A stretch of 7,010 nucleotides of DNA from an uncultured Clostridia bacterium (GCA_946614685.1 CAMOHF010000051.1:1-7010); one strand, 5' to 3'; shown: positions 1 through 6,442, counted from the first letter of the stretch. Made by a program: numbers and translations. Notes: generated from the sequence alone by a model not told the origin.

Positions 1-488
1 AATACGGATACCTCGTCTCGTCCCGGATGGATGGCGGTCAGATAGATACTCTTCTCGTCGGTGGTAAGTCCGGTCACATCCATATCCTTACCGATCACAA
101 GATAATCGGTCATGGAGTTGATGATCAGATCATCATCGAAATATACCAGGCGGTATGCAGTGACTTTCTTGTCTTCGTACTTCTTTTCTTCGGAAAACAG
201 CGCGTAGACGCCTCCGTCATAGGCGAGCTTTTTAACGCTTGCATTCGAGAGTACATCTCTCTTTCCCGCATACCATGCACGATCGATGGATCCGGTCCAG
301 GAGAGTTTGTAAATCACCGCCTGATCATAGCAATTATCACTGATATAGACCCGCTCGTCCGAAACCGTGTATCCCTGTGCGGTTGTAAGACCTTCGGTAG
401 TCTTGCCGGACGGGAAGAAATACAGTCCGAGCAATATACCCATTAGCAACGTCCATATCGAACATAAAATTATGACTGTCTTTTTCAT
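1..488 (-). CDS. Membrane-anchored protein with propeller-like repeats, 3' end outside window
   Basis: The first 162 codons of a gene that continues past position 1. The protein starts MKKTVIILCS and has one hydrophobic segment at about residues 4-24 followed by a short polar stretch, so it is an uncleaved signal anchor or a signal peptide with no clear cleavage site. The rest alternates short beta-type blocks beginning VYISD, VYALF and IYLTA, each followed by charged turns. That spacing resembles blades of a beta-propeller or another repetitive beta-sheet protein, but no catalytic motif is visible and I do not recognise the family. The ATG lies 13 bases after the stop of the preceding gene, and a GGGG run 11 bases upstream is a weak ribosome site, so it is probably the third gene of the operon that starts at 3135. 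The role is unknown; an extracytoplasmic partner of the two preceding proteins is inference. It is a real gene because the frame stays open over all 488 bases and begins directly after its neighbour. Confidence 0.8.
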   Translation of the reverse strand, partial: MKKTVIILCSIWTLLMGILLGLYFFPSGKTTEGLTTAQGYTVSDERVYISDNCYDQAVIYKLSWTGSIDRAWYAGKRDVLSNASVKKLAYDGGVYALFSEEKKYEDKKVTAYRLVYFDDDLIINSMTDYLVIGKDMDVTGLTTDEKSIYLTAIHPGRDEVSV

Positions 489-501
489 ACGAAGTTAACC
501 C

Positions 502-1344
502 CTACTGTAGTAAACTCTCGGTTCCGATCTTGTCAAAGCTGTTAATAAAAAGTCGAAGCCAAGGCACATCTCCGAATAAGAGCTGTGTGATAAATGATAA
601 AATCACAAACAGTGCCAGGAGGATACTGACCCACAAGAGGACCTTGAACAGCCTGTCCTTGTTCCTTCGAAACCACTGTTTGATCCTTGCGCCGAGTCCT
701 GTCTTTTGCTTGGGCACGGCCGTGATCCTGACATCCTTGTATAGCTCCACGAATCTGTTGTAGCTCTGCTTTGATGTCTTTTTTTCGAGCAGTTTTAAGC
801 TGCTTGTCTGTCGTCCTTCCTTCGGCCGAAGGAGATTCAGGAGAATGGATGCACACATAACGGTACAATCCCTCTCCGTCCGGAAGGGTTCCAACTTGGA
901 CAGGTCGATCATGTAGCCCAGATAGATTGAGCCGTCCCGTGACAGATGTAATTGTTCCTGTGAAAGGATCAGGTATAAGATCGGCCAGGGAAGGCCCGAG
1001 CTCATACATGCAATGATCGTATTGATGCAGATATCCTCACACTCGGAAAGTGAAAGCATATCCGGTCTGTAGAACGAATAAAGCGGGCGTTCCTTTACAT
1101 ACGGAAAGACGATGATCTGCATCTCCCCGTCGGAAAAACAGTCCACGAAAAAGTCTCCGTCGCGCTCCGTCTCCTCACATACAGTTAAAAAACGGCGCAC
1201 AACAGTATGGTCCTTCACGCAGATCACTGTGTAAAGACCGCCACCTTTGTCATTAAGATTTCTGCAGACATAAAGCTCATTCTGTTCGCTCTTTGCTACA
1301 AGACGAATAGTTTTGAGCCGCATTTTCCGTGATTGAAAAACCAT
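502..1344 (-). CDS. Predicted membrane-anchored pseudokinase-like protein (280 aa)
   Basis: Residues 1-205 read like a degenerate protein kinase fold. There are N-terminal beta strands with a possible strand-3 lysine in ICVKD (K44) and a hinge-like IIVFPYV (77-83). A helix at about 98-117 is followed by LSQEQLHLSRDGSIYLGYMID (127-147), which sits where a kinase has its catalytic loop and DFG. The HRD aspartate and the DFG motif are both absent, so catalysis is unlikely. A very basic stretch (KQWFRRNKDRLFK, 222-234) precedes one strong membrane helix at about 235-257, leaving the N-terminal domain in the cytoplasm and a tail of about 22 residues outside. The start lies three bases after the stop of the 595-aa gene (TAA TCG ATG), so the two are co-transcribed and probably coupled. 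A second in-frame ATG at 1323 is possible. EssB/YukC of type VII secretion also joins a pseudokinase to one membrane helix, but I see no sequence match to it. The kinase reading is a fold-level guess from motif spacing. Confidence 0.82.
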   Translation of the reverse strand: MVFQSRKMRLKTIRLVAKSEQNELYVCRNLNDKGGGLYTVICVKDHTVVRRFLTVCEETERDGDFFVDCFSDGEMQIIVFPYVKERPLYSFYRPDMLSLSECEDICINTIIACMSSGLPWPILYLILSQEQLHLSRDGSIYLGYMIDLSKLEPFRTERDCTVMCASILLNLLRPKEGRQTSSLKLLEKKTSKQSYNRFVELYKDVRITAVPKQKTGLGARIKQWFRRNKDRLFKVLLWVSILLALFVILSFITQLLFGDVPWLRLFINSFDKIGTESLLQ

Positions 1345-1347
1345 CGA

Positions 1348-3135
1348 TTATTCATTACCCTTCTTTTTAACAATGGCATATGCGTAGGTACATACAAGCG
1401 GCATATCCGTACAATAGATGCAGATCTCGTACACACCCTCTTTGTTCGGTGCGGTATAGACACCGTCTGCCGTAATCTCTCCGCTTCCGGGCTCCGTGAG
1501 CTCGTAGGCGATGGAAACAGCGTCCATATTGTGATACTCCACTCCGAAGAAGTGGCTCTCCTTCACGCCGAGCACAACAGTGGGTGTCACTGCGGAGATG
1601 CTCTTTCCTCCGGCATCTTCCATAAGTTCCAGATCGTTGCCGGCCGGGAATCTTATAGCTACCCAGCGATAAGTAAGCATCAGGTAGTCAACATTCTCAA
1701 GCAGCTTCGCCGCTACGATAAAGCTGCCCTTGTCGTTTAAGACACGAATTGCAGTCTCGGCATTCACAACGTTGCTCTGCTCGCCCTCGAAAAGCTCGGG
1801 GTTGCCGAAGATGGTATTCTTGGTGCTTGAGGATACCGTCTGATCTTCATTGATGAACTCGTATCCCACATCAACGTATACATTGCCCTTGCCGAGTCCG
1901 TGCATGATCTCTCCCGAGTAGTAGATCTCACCCTTTCTGGGATTCTCGTTTAGGGGAATCTCAAGAACACCGGTTGCAAGCTGCATCTGCGGCGTCTCCG
2001 TGCGCACGGGTTGTGCTTCCGGAATATGGCTCACGACGGTTTCCTTCTCAGCGATATCCGCCTGCTTGGTGAAGAAATCCATATAGCCTTCGCGGATGAC
2101 TTCCTGCGCCGGGGCGGTCACGTAGTGTTTTACGCCCTGCTCTACCACATCCTCAATGATGTAAGCCTGATCGGTACGAACCAGCGTAAGGTCCGCAAGT
2201 CGAATGAAATCCCCCTGGCTTCCGACGCTCTTCATCTCCAGATTCATGCGACCGATCTCGTTGGTAACGAGCTCGCGGGGAGCAACGTCCGAAAGCATCA
2301 CTCGAATGGAGAAATTCTCGGGAACGGAAACCGCTTCGTCATTCTCGTAGCCTGACGCCGAACCGCTCTTTAAGATGATGTTGGTTTCATTGGTCGGAAT
2401 ATCCTGCGCGATCATCCAGTAATCGAAATCTGCAGATCTGCCCGCAGCAAGACCGAGATTCTCGATATCCACCACGATCTCGTGATCACCCTTGGCGGAT
2501 ACGAATGCGGGAATCTGCAGTGTTCCGCGATAGGTGAGCCGTACATCCTGCGAGGAAAGCTTGGTCACGCGAAGCTGCGCTTTTACCTGTCTGCCACGGC
2601 TTACGGTTGCGGGAATTGTGAAATCTATGCGGAAATTGTCATCGGAAAATAAAGTTTCCTTCGCGAAGAATTCAGACTCCATCTCGAAGGATAAGGGAAT
2701 GTCTTCTCTGTCCATCAGGAAGATGCGGTAGCCCTCGGAGATACGATTGTACTCGTAATCCTTGTCTGCCCCTGCCTGATTTACAGCGTAAACGGTGTGT
2801 ACTTCCTTCTCCTCGTAAGCAAGGCACAAGGACACATCGCTGGTTTTTAAGTTCTCGAATCCGTCGATGGCGGAAAGCTTCTTTACAACGGAGGAATCAA
2901 TAACGATCTCGCGACCCATACCATCGATCGCAACACCGCTCTCAACCAGTATGGAGAGGTCGTCCAGACTGAAAACGCCGAGTCCGCATACGATACCGGC
3001 ACCATACATCATGGAGTTTAAGAATCTTCTTTTGTTGTTGAAGTAGGTCTGCTCGGCCAGGAAATCAGCACTGGTCAGCATCTTGCCCGCATAGTAGCGG
3101 TTTCTTTCGAATGGATAGAGCTTGTTATTGTTCAT
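1348..3135 (-). CDS. 595-aa multidomain beta-rich protein of a type associated with contractile injection loci
   Basis: The first 80 residues are the recognisable part. FERNRYYAGKML (9-20), an aromatic/charged helix ending in NNKRRF (33-38), YGAGIVCGLGV (44-54) and SGVAIDGMGREIVID (66-80) match a pattern I recall as 'FxRNRYFxGKLLTxxDFxxEQ...WGVVCGL...G.AxDxxGREI'. I associate it with proteins encoded beside phage-tail-like contractile injection systems; this is from memory, not a search. Residues 150-510 are mostly beta-rich and look like several immunoglobulin-like or jelly-roll units. The last 80 or so (from about 515) resemble a bacterial Ig-like domain, with GEITADGVYTAP near the end. There is no signal peptide or membrane helix, so it is probably cytoplasmic or part of a particle. 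The ATG has AAGGAAG five bases upstream. It is the first gene of an operon with the two membrane proteins downstream and follows a two-component system after 95 bases. The gene call is certain; the role as a structural or accessory component of a contractile system is tentative. Confidence 0.85.
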   Translation of the reverse strand: MNNNKLYPFERNRYYAGKMLTSADFLAEQTYFNNKRRFLNSMMYGAGIVCGLGVFSLDDLSILVESGVAIDGMGREIVIDSSVVKKLSAIDGFENLKTSDVSLCLAYEEKEVHTVYAVNQAGADKDYEYNRISEGYRIFLMDREDIPLSFEMESEFFAKETLFSDDNFRIDFTIPATVSRGRQVKAQLRVTKLSSQDVRLTYRGTLQIPAFVSAKGDHEIVVDIENLGLAAGRSADFDYWMIAQDIPTNETNIILKSGSASGYENDEAVSVPENFSIRVMLSDVAPRELVTNEIGRMNLEMKSVGSQGDFIRLADLTLVRTDQAYIIEDVVEQGVKHYVTAPAQEVIREGYMDFFTKQADIAEKETVVSHIPEAQPVRTETPQMQLATGVLEIPLNENPRKGEIYYSGEIMHGLGKGNVYVDVGYEFINEDQTVSSSTKNTIFGNPELFEGEQSNVVNAETAIRVLNDKGSFIVAAKLLENVDYLMLTYRWVAIRFPAGNDLELMEDAGGKSISAVTPTVVLGVKESHFFGVEYHNMDAVSIAYELTEPGSGEITADGVYTAPNKEGVYEICIYCTDMPLVCTYAYAIVKKKGNE

Positions 3136-3150
3136 AGTTTCTTCCTTTCC

Positions 3151-3163
3151 TGATGACTCATCA
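3151..3163. promoter_or_regulatory. Perfect 6+1+6 palindrome in the leader of the 595-aa gene
   Basis: TGATGA C TCATCA is a perfect inverted repeat with a one-base centre. It lies between the predicted transcription start (near 3183) and the ribosome site (AAGGAAG, 3141-3147). With no loop it suits a dimeric protein operator better than an RNA hairpin. It may be chance. Confidence 0.3.
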
Positions 3164-3189
3164 TAAAAGTCCGCAATTTCCCAAAGTTT

Positions 3190-3223
3190 ATTGTATCTTT
3201 TGTTTGGTCACACTTCAGTCACA
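3190..3223 (-). promoter_or_regulatory. Predicted activator-dependent promoter with SARP-box-like direct repeat
   Basis: On the minus strand TACAAT (3190-3195) is a good -10 box, but the -35 position (CTGAAG) is poor, which suggests an activator. Directly upstream TGTGAC occurs twice, at 3218-3223 and 3207-3212, a pitch of 11 bases, one DNA turn. Extended to 11-base units the two copies agree at 8 of 11 positions. This is the format of binding sites for SARP-type winged-helix regulators, where direct repeats sit on one helix face next to the -10 box. The gene immediately upstream encodes such a regulator. The layout is seen; the binding is inference. Confidence 0.5.
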
Positions 3224-3230
3224 TTGGCCC

Positions 3231-4034
3231 TTATATTTTCTTAAGATCCTGCATCAGACTGCCGTTCGTGATCTCCGACCAGCTGTACTGACTCATGTAC
3301 TCTCCGTGATAACTTCGTGTTACCGCCTTGTCACCGTTTAAGTAATCGAAGTAGTCGCACGACACTTCATTCACATCGATTGCCAGGAATCCCCGCTGTC
3401 TCAGGATCACGTCCGAGTATCCGCGTTCCTGCAGGGTGTTCTTTATGTCCGCCCTGATGTTGTTCAGGTAGGATATTCTGCCTTCGTAATCGCTTTCATC
3501 CTCCCAGAGCGCCGCGATAAGCTCTCCGTTTGAAACAAAGGTTCCGTGCTTATCCACCAGGTAGGCCAGCACTTCCATACTCTTTTTGTATTTGAACTTG
3601 ATGGGTTCCTCACCGTCATAGACCGAGAAATTACCAAAGGTCACGATCTTGAACTTCTTACGGTTATCCTCAATCTGATCCTTGTAGCGAAGATCTTCGA
3701 GTTCTTTTTTGATCTTGTCTGCCGTAACAGGCTTCATGATGTAGCCCGAAGCGTGCATCCCCATAGCCTCGCCCACGTACTCACTGTAGCCTGTGGTGAA
3801 GATGATGTTGATGTTGGGTCGCAGTTTCTTTAAGTCCTGTGCCAGATCAACACCGTTTACACTCCGCATCTCCACATCCAGGAAGGCGACATCCACCTTG
3901 GTGGAGTAGGCAAATTCAAGTGCTTCCGCCGCTCGCCTGAATCCTGTGATTTTGGCGTCGATATTCAGTTTCTCAAGTACGCCGATCAGATGGTCGAGCG
4001 CCGGCTTTTCGTCATCAACAGCGATGATTTCCAT
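3231..4034 (-). CDS. Response regulator, receiver plus SARP-like winged helix (SAPR type)
   Basis: Cytoplasmic transcription regulator of a two-component system, 267 residues. The receiver domain (1-115) has the acidic pair D7/D8, phosphoacceptor D53 in FLDVEM, T80/T81 in the switch position and K101 in the MKP motif, so it looks functional. A linker leads to a winged-helix domain (127-222) starting FKIVTFGNFSVYDG, with KSMEVLAYLVDK and VSNGELIAALWED, the pattern of OmpR-like DNA-binding domains in the SARP/SAPR group. After it come only about 45 residues containing YHGEYMSQYSW, the beginning of a BTAD-like region, so the tetratricopeptide-like BTAD of large SARPs is truncated. The frame is open upstream to 4130, but ATG 4034 is the start: it has GGGGAG six bases upstream and places the protein at the canonical receiver N-terminus. 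Its ATG overlaps the kinase stop by one base (TAATG), so the pair is translationally coupled. Likely targets are its own region and the operon starting at 3135. Confidence 0.95.
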   Translation of the reverse strand: MEIIAVDDEKPALDHLIGVLEKLNIDAKITGFRRAAEALEFAYSTKVDVAFLDVEMRSVNGVDLAQDLKKLRPNINIIFTTGYSEYVGEAMGMHASGYIMKPVTADKIKKELEDLRYKDQIEDNRKKFKIVTFGNFSVYDGEEPIKFKYKKSMEVLAYLVDKHGTFVSNGELIAALWEDESDYEGRISYLNNIRADIKNTLQERGYSDVILRQRGFLAIDVNEVSCDYFDYLNGDKAVTRSYHGEYMSQYSWSEITNGSLMQDLKKI

Positions 4035-4750
4035 TAGGATCTCCCCTTTTTCTTCTCCTTCGCCGGTATCTTCACCGTAACCTTGGTTCCGCTTCCCTCG
4101 GCCGTGTAGATATCGAGCGTACCACCGCACATCAGTGCCAGTCGTTCTCTTACATTGGCAAGTCCGACATGTGCGCGCCCCTTTGTGTCCTTGGCCTTGT
4201 AGTGTGGATCATATCCCACTCCATTGTCCGTGACCGTAATGGTGAAACCCTCCTCACCCTGCGATGTGGAGATGGTCACCGTACCGCCGTCCTCGCTTCC
4301 CCGAAGTCCATGCTTTACGGCATTCTCAACCAAAGGCTGGATCGTAAGCGGAGGAACCATGAAGTCCTTCGTCTTGATGTCATATTCAACCCGGAGTTCA
4401 TCCTCGAAACGAAGTTTCTCCAGATAGAGGTAATTGTTGATGTGACTGAGTTCCTGCTCGAAAGGAATGATCTGATCCGCAGACACGGAATCAAGATTCG
4501 CTCTTAAATAATCCGAGAATTCCTCGATGGCCTTCTGCGCCTGAACCGGATCCTTTTCACACAGATAATAGATCGTGTTCAGCACATTATAAATAAAATG
4601 CGGTTTGATCTGACTGAACATGATCTCGATGCGCTTACGCTCAATATCTTCTTTTTCGGATTTTTTTTTGCTGTTGGATGCAATTGTATAGATCACCATA
4701 CCGAGAAAAAGACACGTAACGATGATTGCATATATAAGTTCCCAAGTCAT
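4034..4750 (-). CDS. LytS/YehU-type sensor histidine kinase, minimal one-helix form
   Basis: Membrane histidine kinase of the His_kinase/HATPase_c class (238 aa), which would phosphorylate the regulator encoded next to it. A single membrane helix spans about residues 4-24, followed directly by a basic linker and a short helix. The phosphoacceptor is H51 in QIKPHFIYNVLNTI, the diagnostic motif of this class. The ATPase domain shows the N box (VENAVKHG, N143), the G1 box (DNGVGYD, 175-181) and a G2-like HVGLANVRERL (195-205), all intact. There is no periplasmic or cytoplasmic sensor domain: almost nothing lies outside the membrane and there is no PAS, GAF or HAMP. The signal must therefore come from the membrane, from the helix itself or from a partner protein. 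The ATG has GAGGGAG seven bases upstream and a good promoter further up. Confidence 0.95.
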   Translation of the reverse strand: MTWELIYAIIVTCLFLGMVIYTIASNSKKKSEKEDIERKRIEIMFSQIKPHFIYNVLNTIYYLCEKDPVQAQKAIEEFSDYLRANLDSVSADQIIPFEQELSHINNYLYLEKLRFEDELRVEYDIKTKDFMVPPLTIQPLVENAVKHGLRGSEDGGTVTISTSQGEEGFTITVTDNGVGYDPHYKAKDTKGRAHVGLANVRERLALMCGGTLDIYTAEGSGTKVTVKIPAKEKKKGRS

Positions 4751-4789
4751 AAGGCTTCTCCCTCAAAAAACTGCAATAATACATCGTTT

Positions 4790-4818
4790 ATTTTATCATA
4801 TCTATGACCTTCAAACAA
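4790..4818 (-). promoter_or_regulatory. Predicted sigma-A promoter of the two-component pair
   Basis: On the minus strand TTGTTT (4813-4818), a 17-base spacer and TAAAAT (4790-4795). TATGAT overlaps just upstream as an alternative -10 box. It lies after the HAD terminator and about 40 bases before the kinase start. Confidence 0.6.
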
Positions 4819-4836
4819 CATTTTGATACACCTTTT

Positions 4837-4850
4837 ACCAATGCGGTGAA
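4837..4850 (-). repeat. Shared upstream element, copy 2 (before kinase promoter)
   Basis: Minus strand TTCACCGCATTGGT, matching the copy at 6358-6371 in 13 of 14 positions. It lies 18 bases upstream of the predicted -35 box, ten bases further than in the other copy, so on the same helix face if both promoter calls are right. GTATC follows soon after in both copies. Confidence 0.5.
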
Positions 4851-4854
4851 CATG

Positions 4855-4887
4855 AAAAAAGGCCGTACCACACGAGGATTGGCCTTT
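4855..4887 (-). terminator. Rho-independent terminator after the stand-alone HAD gene
   Basis: On the minus strand AAAGGCC (4881-4887) pairs with GGCCTTT (4858-4864), with an inner CC/GG pair in the 16-base loop, and six T residues follow at 4855-4860. The hairpin starts within the TGA stop codon of the HAD gene, so it ends that operon before the kinase promoter. Confidence 0.85.
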
Positions 4888-5408
4888 CATTTCTGTATTT
4901 TTTTGCGTTCCCACTTTTTTCGCACTTCCGCTGCTTTTGCGATCACTTTTTCTTTCCATTTGTCATCCGGCGCATCAAGCTGATATGCCTCAAATCCATA
5001 CTCTCTTCCGTAAGAACAGATCACGGACTCATCATCCACGTGAAGTGCGATCTGGTAGCGATTCGGCACCTTCTGCGGGAGGATTGTCGAACTGCCTTTC
5101 TGATTCTCTTCAAGATGGCGCATAGCATTCACGATACCGTCAAATCTGACTCCGTAACAGCGAAACAGGCCGCGGATATATCTCTCGGATCGATAGGACG
5201 AAGTATAAACCCAGACCTCATACCCCTGTCCCTGCAGCTCGCGGATCAGCTCCGGTGTTCCGAGCCGGAGTCGCTCTTTATAGATTTTGTTCATGGGAAA
5301 CCTGAGCGCGGGTTCTGTCTTATGTGTGACGGGTGATACAAAGAGCACCTCATCCAAGTCAAAGCTCACGCGCATATGTTCCCAGGAATTCTCAGTTTTC
5401 TTTTTCAT
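4887..5408 (-). CDS. Stand-alone HAD-like phosphatase-type protein (173 aa)
   Basis: Small HAD-superfamily protein, probably cytoplasmic. Motif I is FDLDEVLF with the nucleophile/acid pair D17 and D19. Motif II is a T/S in VYTSS (68-71). Motif IV is HVDDES (123-128) with D125/D126. All are in order and at the right spacing, so catalysis on a phosphorylated substrate is plausible, but the substrate is unknown. There is little room for a cap domain. It is clearly paralogous to the C-terminal half of the preceding gene: RLRLGTPEL against RIRLGIPAL, CYGV, and NRYQIALHVDDE against NRYAETLHIDND. Its start overlaps the end of that gene by 17 bases, so they form one operon. ATG 5375 (MRVSFDLDE) is an alternative start that would avoid the overlap; both have only modest ribosome sites (GGAAAG close to the first, GGGAAC before the second). 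The stop codon lies at the base of the downstream terminator hairpin. Confidence 0.88.
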   Translation of the reverse strand: MKKKTENSWEHMRVSFDLDEVLFVSPVTHKTEPALRFPMNKIYKERLRLGTPELIRELQGQGYEVWVYTSSYRSERYIRGLFRCYGVRFDGIVNAMRHLEENQKGSSTILPQKVPNRYQIALHVDDESVICSYGREYGFEAYQLDAPDDKWKEKVIAKAAEVRKKWERKKIQK

Positions 5409-6285
5409 TCTTTCCGATTTTCTTGATCACACTGATCGCATGCTTTGACCACTTCTCCGGGGTCGCCTCAAGGGAATACTCCTCGAAGTCCTTGGATCCG
5501 CGGTGGGTGACTAAGATCATATCATTATCGATATGCAGCGTTTCCGCATAGCGGTTGTTGATCAAGGTTTCCATCTTCACGGCGTTTTCGCTTTTGTTCT
5601 TGATCGGCTTCGCCGTACCGGTGATGATACCGACCACATCCACTCCGTAACATTTGAAGAAATGTTTGATGTCATCAATGGAATAATAGTTGGACGCGTA
5701 AGTCCAGACATCGTAACCGTTCTTCGCAAGGAAGTAGAACAGTGCAGGAATACCGAGACGGATCCTCTGCTTGTGCTTGATATTGTACGGAAACCGCAGT
5801 TCTCTCTCGAGACAAGGGTCGTCCGACGGACGGAACACTACCTCATCAAGGTCAAGCGCCACACGCTTGTCATGCGCGGATGCCTCGAGCATCTTCTGCA
5901 CGTCCGACTCCTGCGCCAGATTCACGATCTTGACAGGGATCTTCTTGATGCCGACCTTCATGGCCGCTGCCCATCTGTGATGTCCGTTTAATATAAGATA
6001 CCCCTGCGGGCGTAGTTTTTCAACGATCAGCGGCTCATCAAACACCTGCTGATTGGTCTCGAGCGCACGTCGAAACTGCTGCTCGTATTCCGAAATGATC
6101 CGGTAACTCGGTCCCACATCCGGGAACGTAAACTCATCCTCTTCATTGGGATGAAGGCTTGTGATTGCAACATTCTTCACCATCATGCGCTCAAGCATGC
6201 CCGCCTTCACCGGATGAAAGATACCCTTTTGCTTTCCGATGTCTTCCTGTACATAAGCATCGAATTCTGTTTTAGGATTCGCCAT
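5392..6285 (-). CDS. ParB/sulfiredoxin-like domain fused to a HAD phosphatase-like domain
   Basis: A 297-residue fusion with no signal peptide or membrane segment, so cytoplasmic. Numbering follows the chosen start. The N-terminal part (about 30-125) carries LRPQGYLILNGHHRWAAAMK (91-110) and then IPVKIV. GHHRW is the signature of the ParB/Srx fold, seen in ParB-type CTPases and in the free-serine kinase SerK and SbnI. The C-terminal part (about 140-290) is a HAD domain: DLDEVVF with D145 and D147, a serine in TYASN (S198), and HIDND (251-255). An ATG six bases further upstream (6291) is open but only two bases from the AAGGAG, while ATG 6285 sits eight bases from it, so 6285 was chosen. It heads a two-gene operon with its HAD paralogue. 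The substrate is unknown. A phosphotransferase plus phosphatase in one chain is a reasonable guess, but a DNA-binding role for the ParB-like part cannot be excluded. Confidence 0.9.
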   Translation of the reverse strand: MANPKTEFDAYVQEDIGKQKGIFHPVKAGMLERMMVKNVAITSLHPNEEDEFTFPDVGPSYRIISEYEQQFRRALETNQQVFDEPLIVEKLRPQGYLILNGHHRWAAAMKVGIKKIPVKIVNLAQESDVQKMLEASAHDKRVALDLDEVVFRPSDDPCLERELRFPYNIKHKQRIRLGIPALFYFLAKNGYDVWTYASNYYSIDDIKHFFKCYGVDVVGIITGTAKPIKNKSENAVKMETLINNRYAETLHIDNDMILVTHRGSKDFEEYSLEATPEKWSKHAISVIKKIGKNEKEN

Positions 6286-6293
6286 AAACATTT

Positions 6294-6299
6294 CTCCTT
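6294..6299 (-). promoter_or_regulatory. Ribosome binding site that decides the ParB-HAD start
   Basis: AAGGAG on the minus strand lies eight bases before ATG 6285 but only two bases before ATG 6291, favouring the shorter protein. Confidence 0.8.
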
Positions 6300-6320
6300 G
6301 TGTGTCCCCTCACTTTGTAA

Positions 6321-6349
6321 AAAATACCATAAATCGATAACGGATACAA
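6321..6349 (-). promoter_or_regulatory. Predicted sigma-A promoter of the ParB-HAD operon
   Basis: On the minus strand TTGTAT (6344-6349) and TATTTT (6321-6326) are separated by 17 bases, about 35 bases upstream of the start codon. Both boxes are moderate matches. Its position between the recombinase terminator and the first gene supports it. Confidence 0.55.
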
Positions 6350-6357
6350 TATTCGTA

Positions 6358-6371
6358 ACCAATACGGTGAA
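6358..6371 (-). repeat. Shared upstream element, copy 1 (before ParB-HAD operon)
   Basis: Minus strand TTCACCGTATTGGT, with a second copy at 4837-4850 differing at one base. It contains an ACC-N5-GGT dyad and lies eight bases upstream of the predicted -35 box, just after the recombinase terminator. Confidence 0.5.
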
Positions 6372-6392
6372 AAGAATGTGCAAAGGCGCATA

Positions 6393-6426
6393 TAAAAAGA
6401 CCCCACGGCATGCCGCGGGGCCTTTG
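6393..6426 (-). terminator. Rho-independent terminator after the recombinase gene
   Basis: Read on the minus strand, CCCCGCGGCATGCCGTGGGG forms a stem whose arms pair with one mismatch, extended outward by AAAG/CTTT, and ends in CTTTTTATA. The T-run lies at 6393-6398. It separates the recombinase from the downstream operon and acts mainly on minus-strand transcription, because only a short T-run follows on the plus strand. Confidence 0.85.
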
Positions 6427-6442
6427 AAAAAACTATGATTAC

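Noticed and set aside
27..446. A plus-strand open frame of 139 codons at the start of the window
   Set aside because: It is antisense to the membrane-anchored gene, which starts properly after its neighbour; no ribosome site or recognisable domain on the plus strand.
542..1009. A 155-codon open frame on the minus strand inside the pseudokinase-like gene
   Set aside because: It lies wholly within a longer gene in another frame, has no ribosome site and reads as low-complexity basic sequence; it is a frame shadow.
4035..4130. A 32-residue N-terminal extension of the response regulator
   Set aside because: It would be wholly inside the kinase gene, and the downstream ATG has a good ribosome site and gives the canonical receiver N-terminus.
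4747..4959. A 70-codon minus-strand open frame bridging the HAD gene and the kinase
   Set aside because: It crosses a strong terminator and the kinase promoter, and its composition follows those signals rather than a protein.
6151..6438. A plus-strand open frame of 95 codons running into the recombinase terminator
   Set aside because: It overlaps the N-terminus of the ParB-HAD gene antisense and its last codons are the terminator hairpin.
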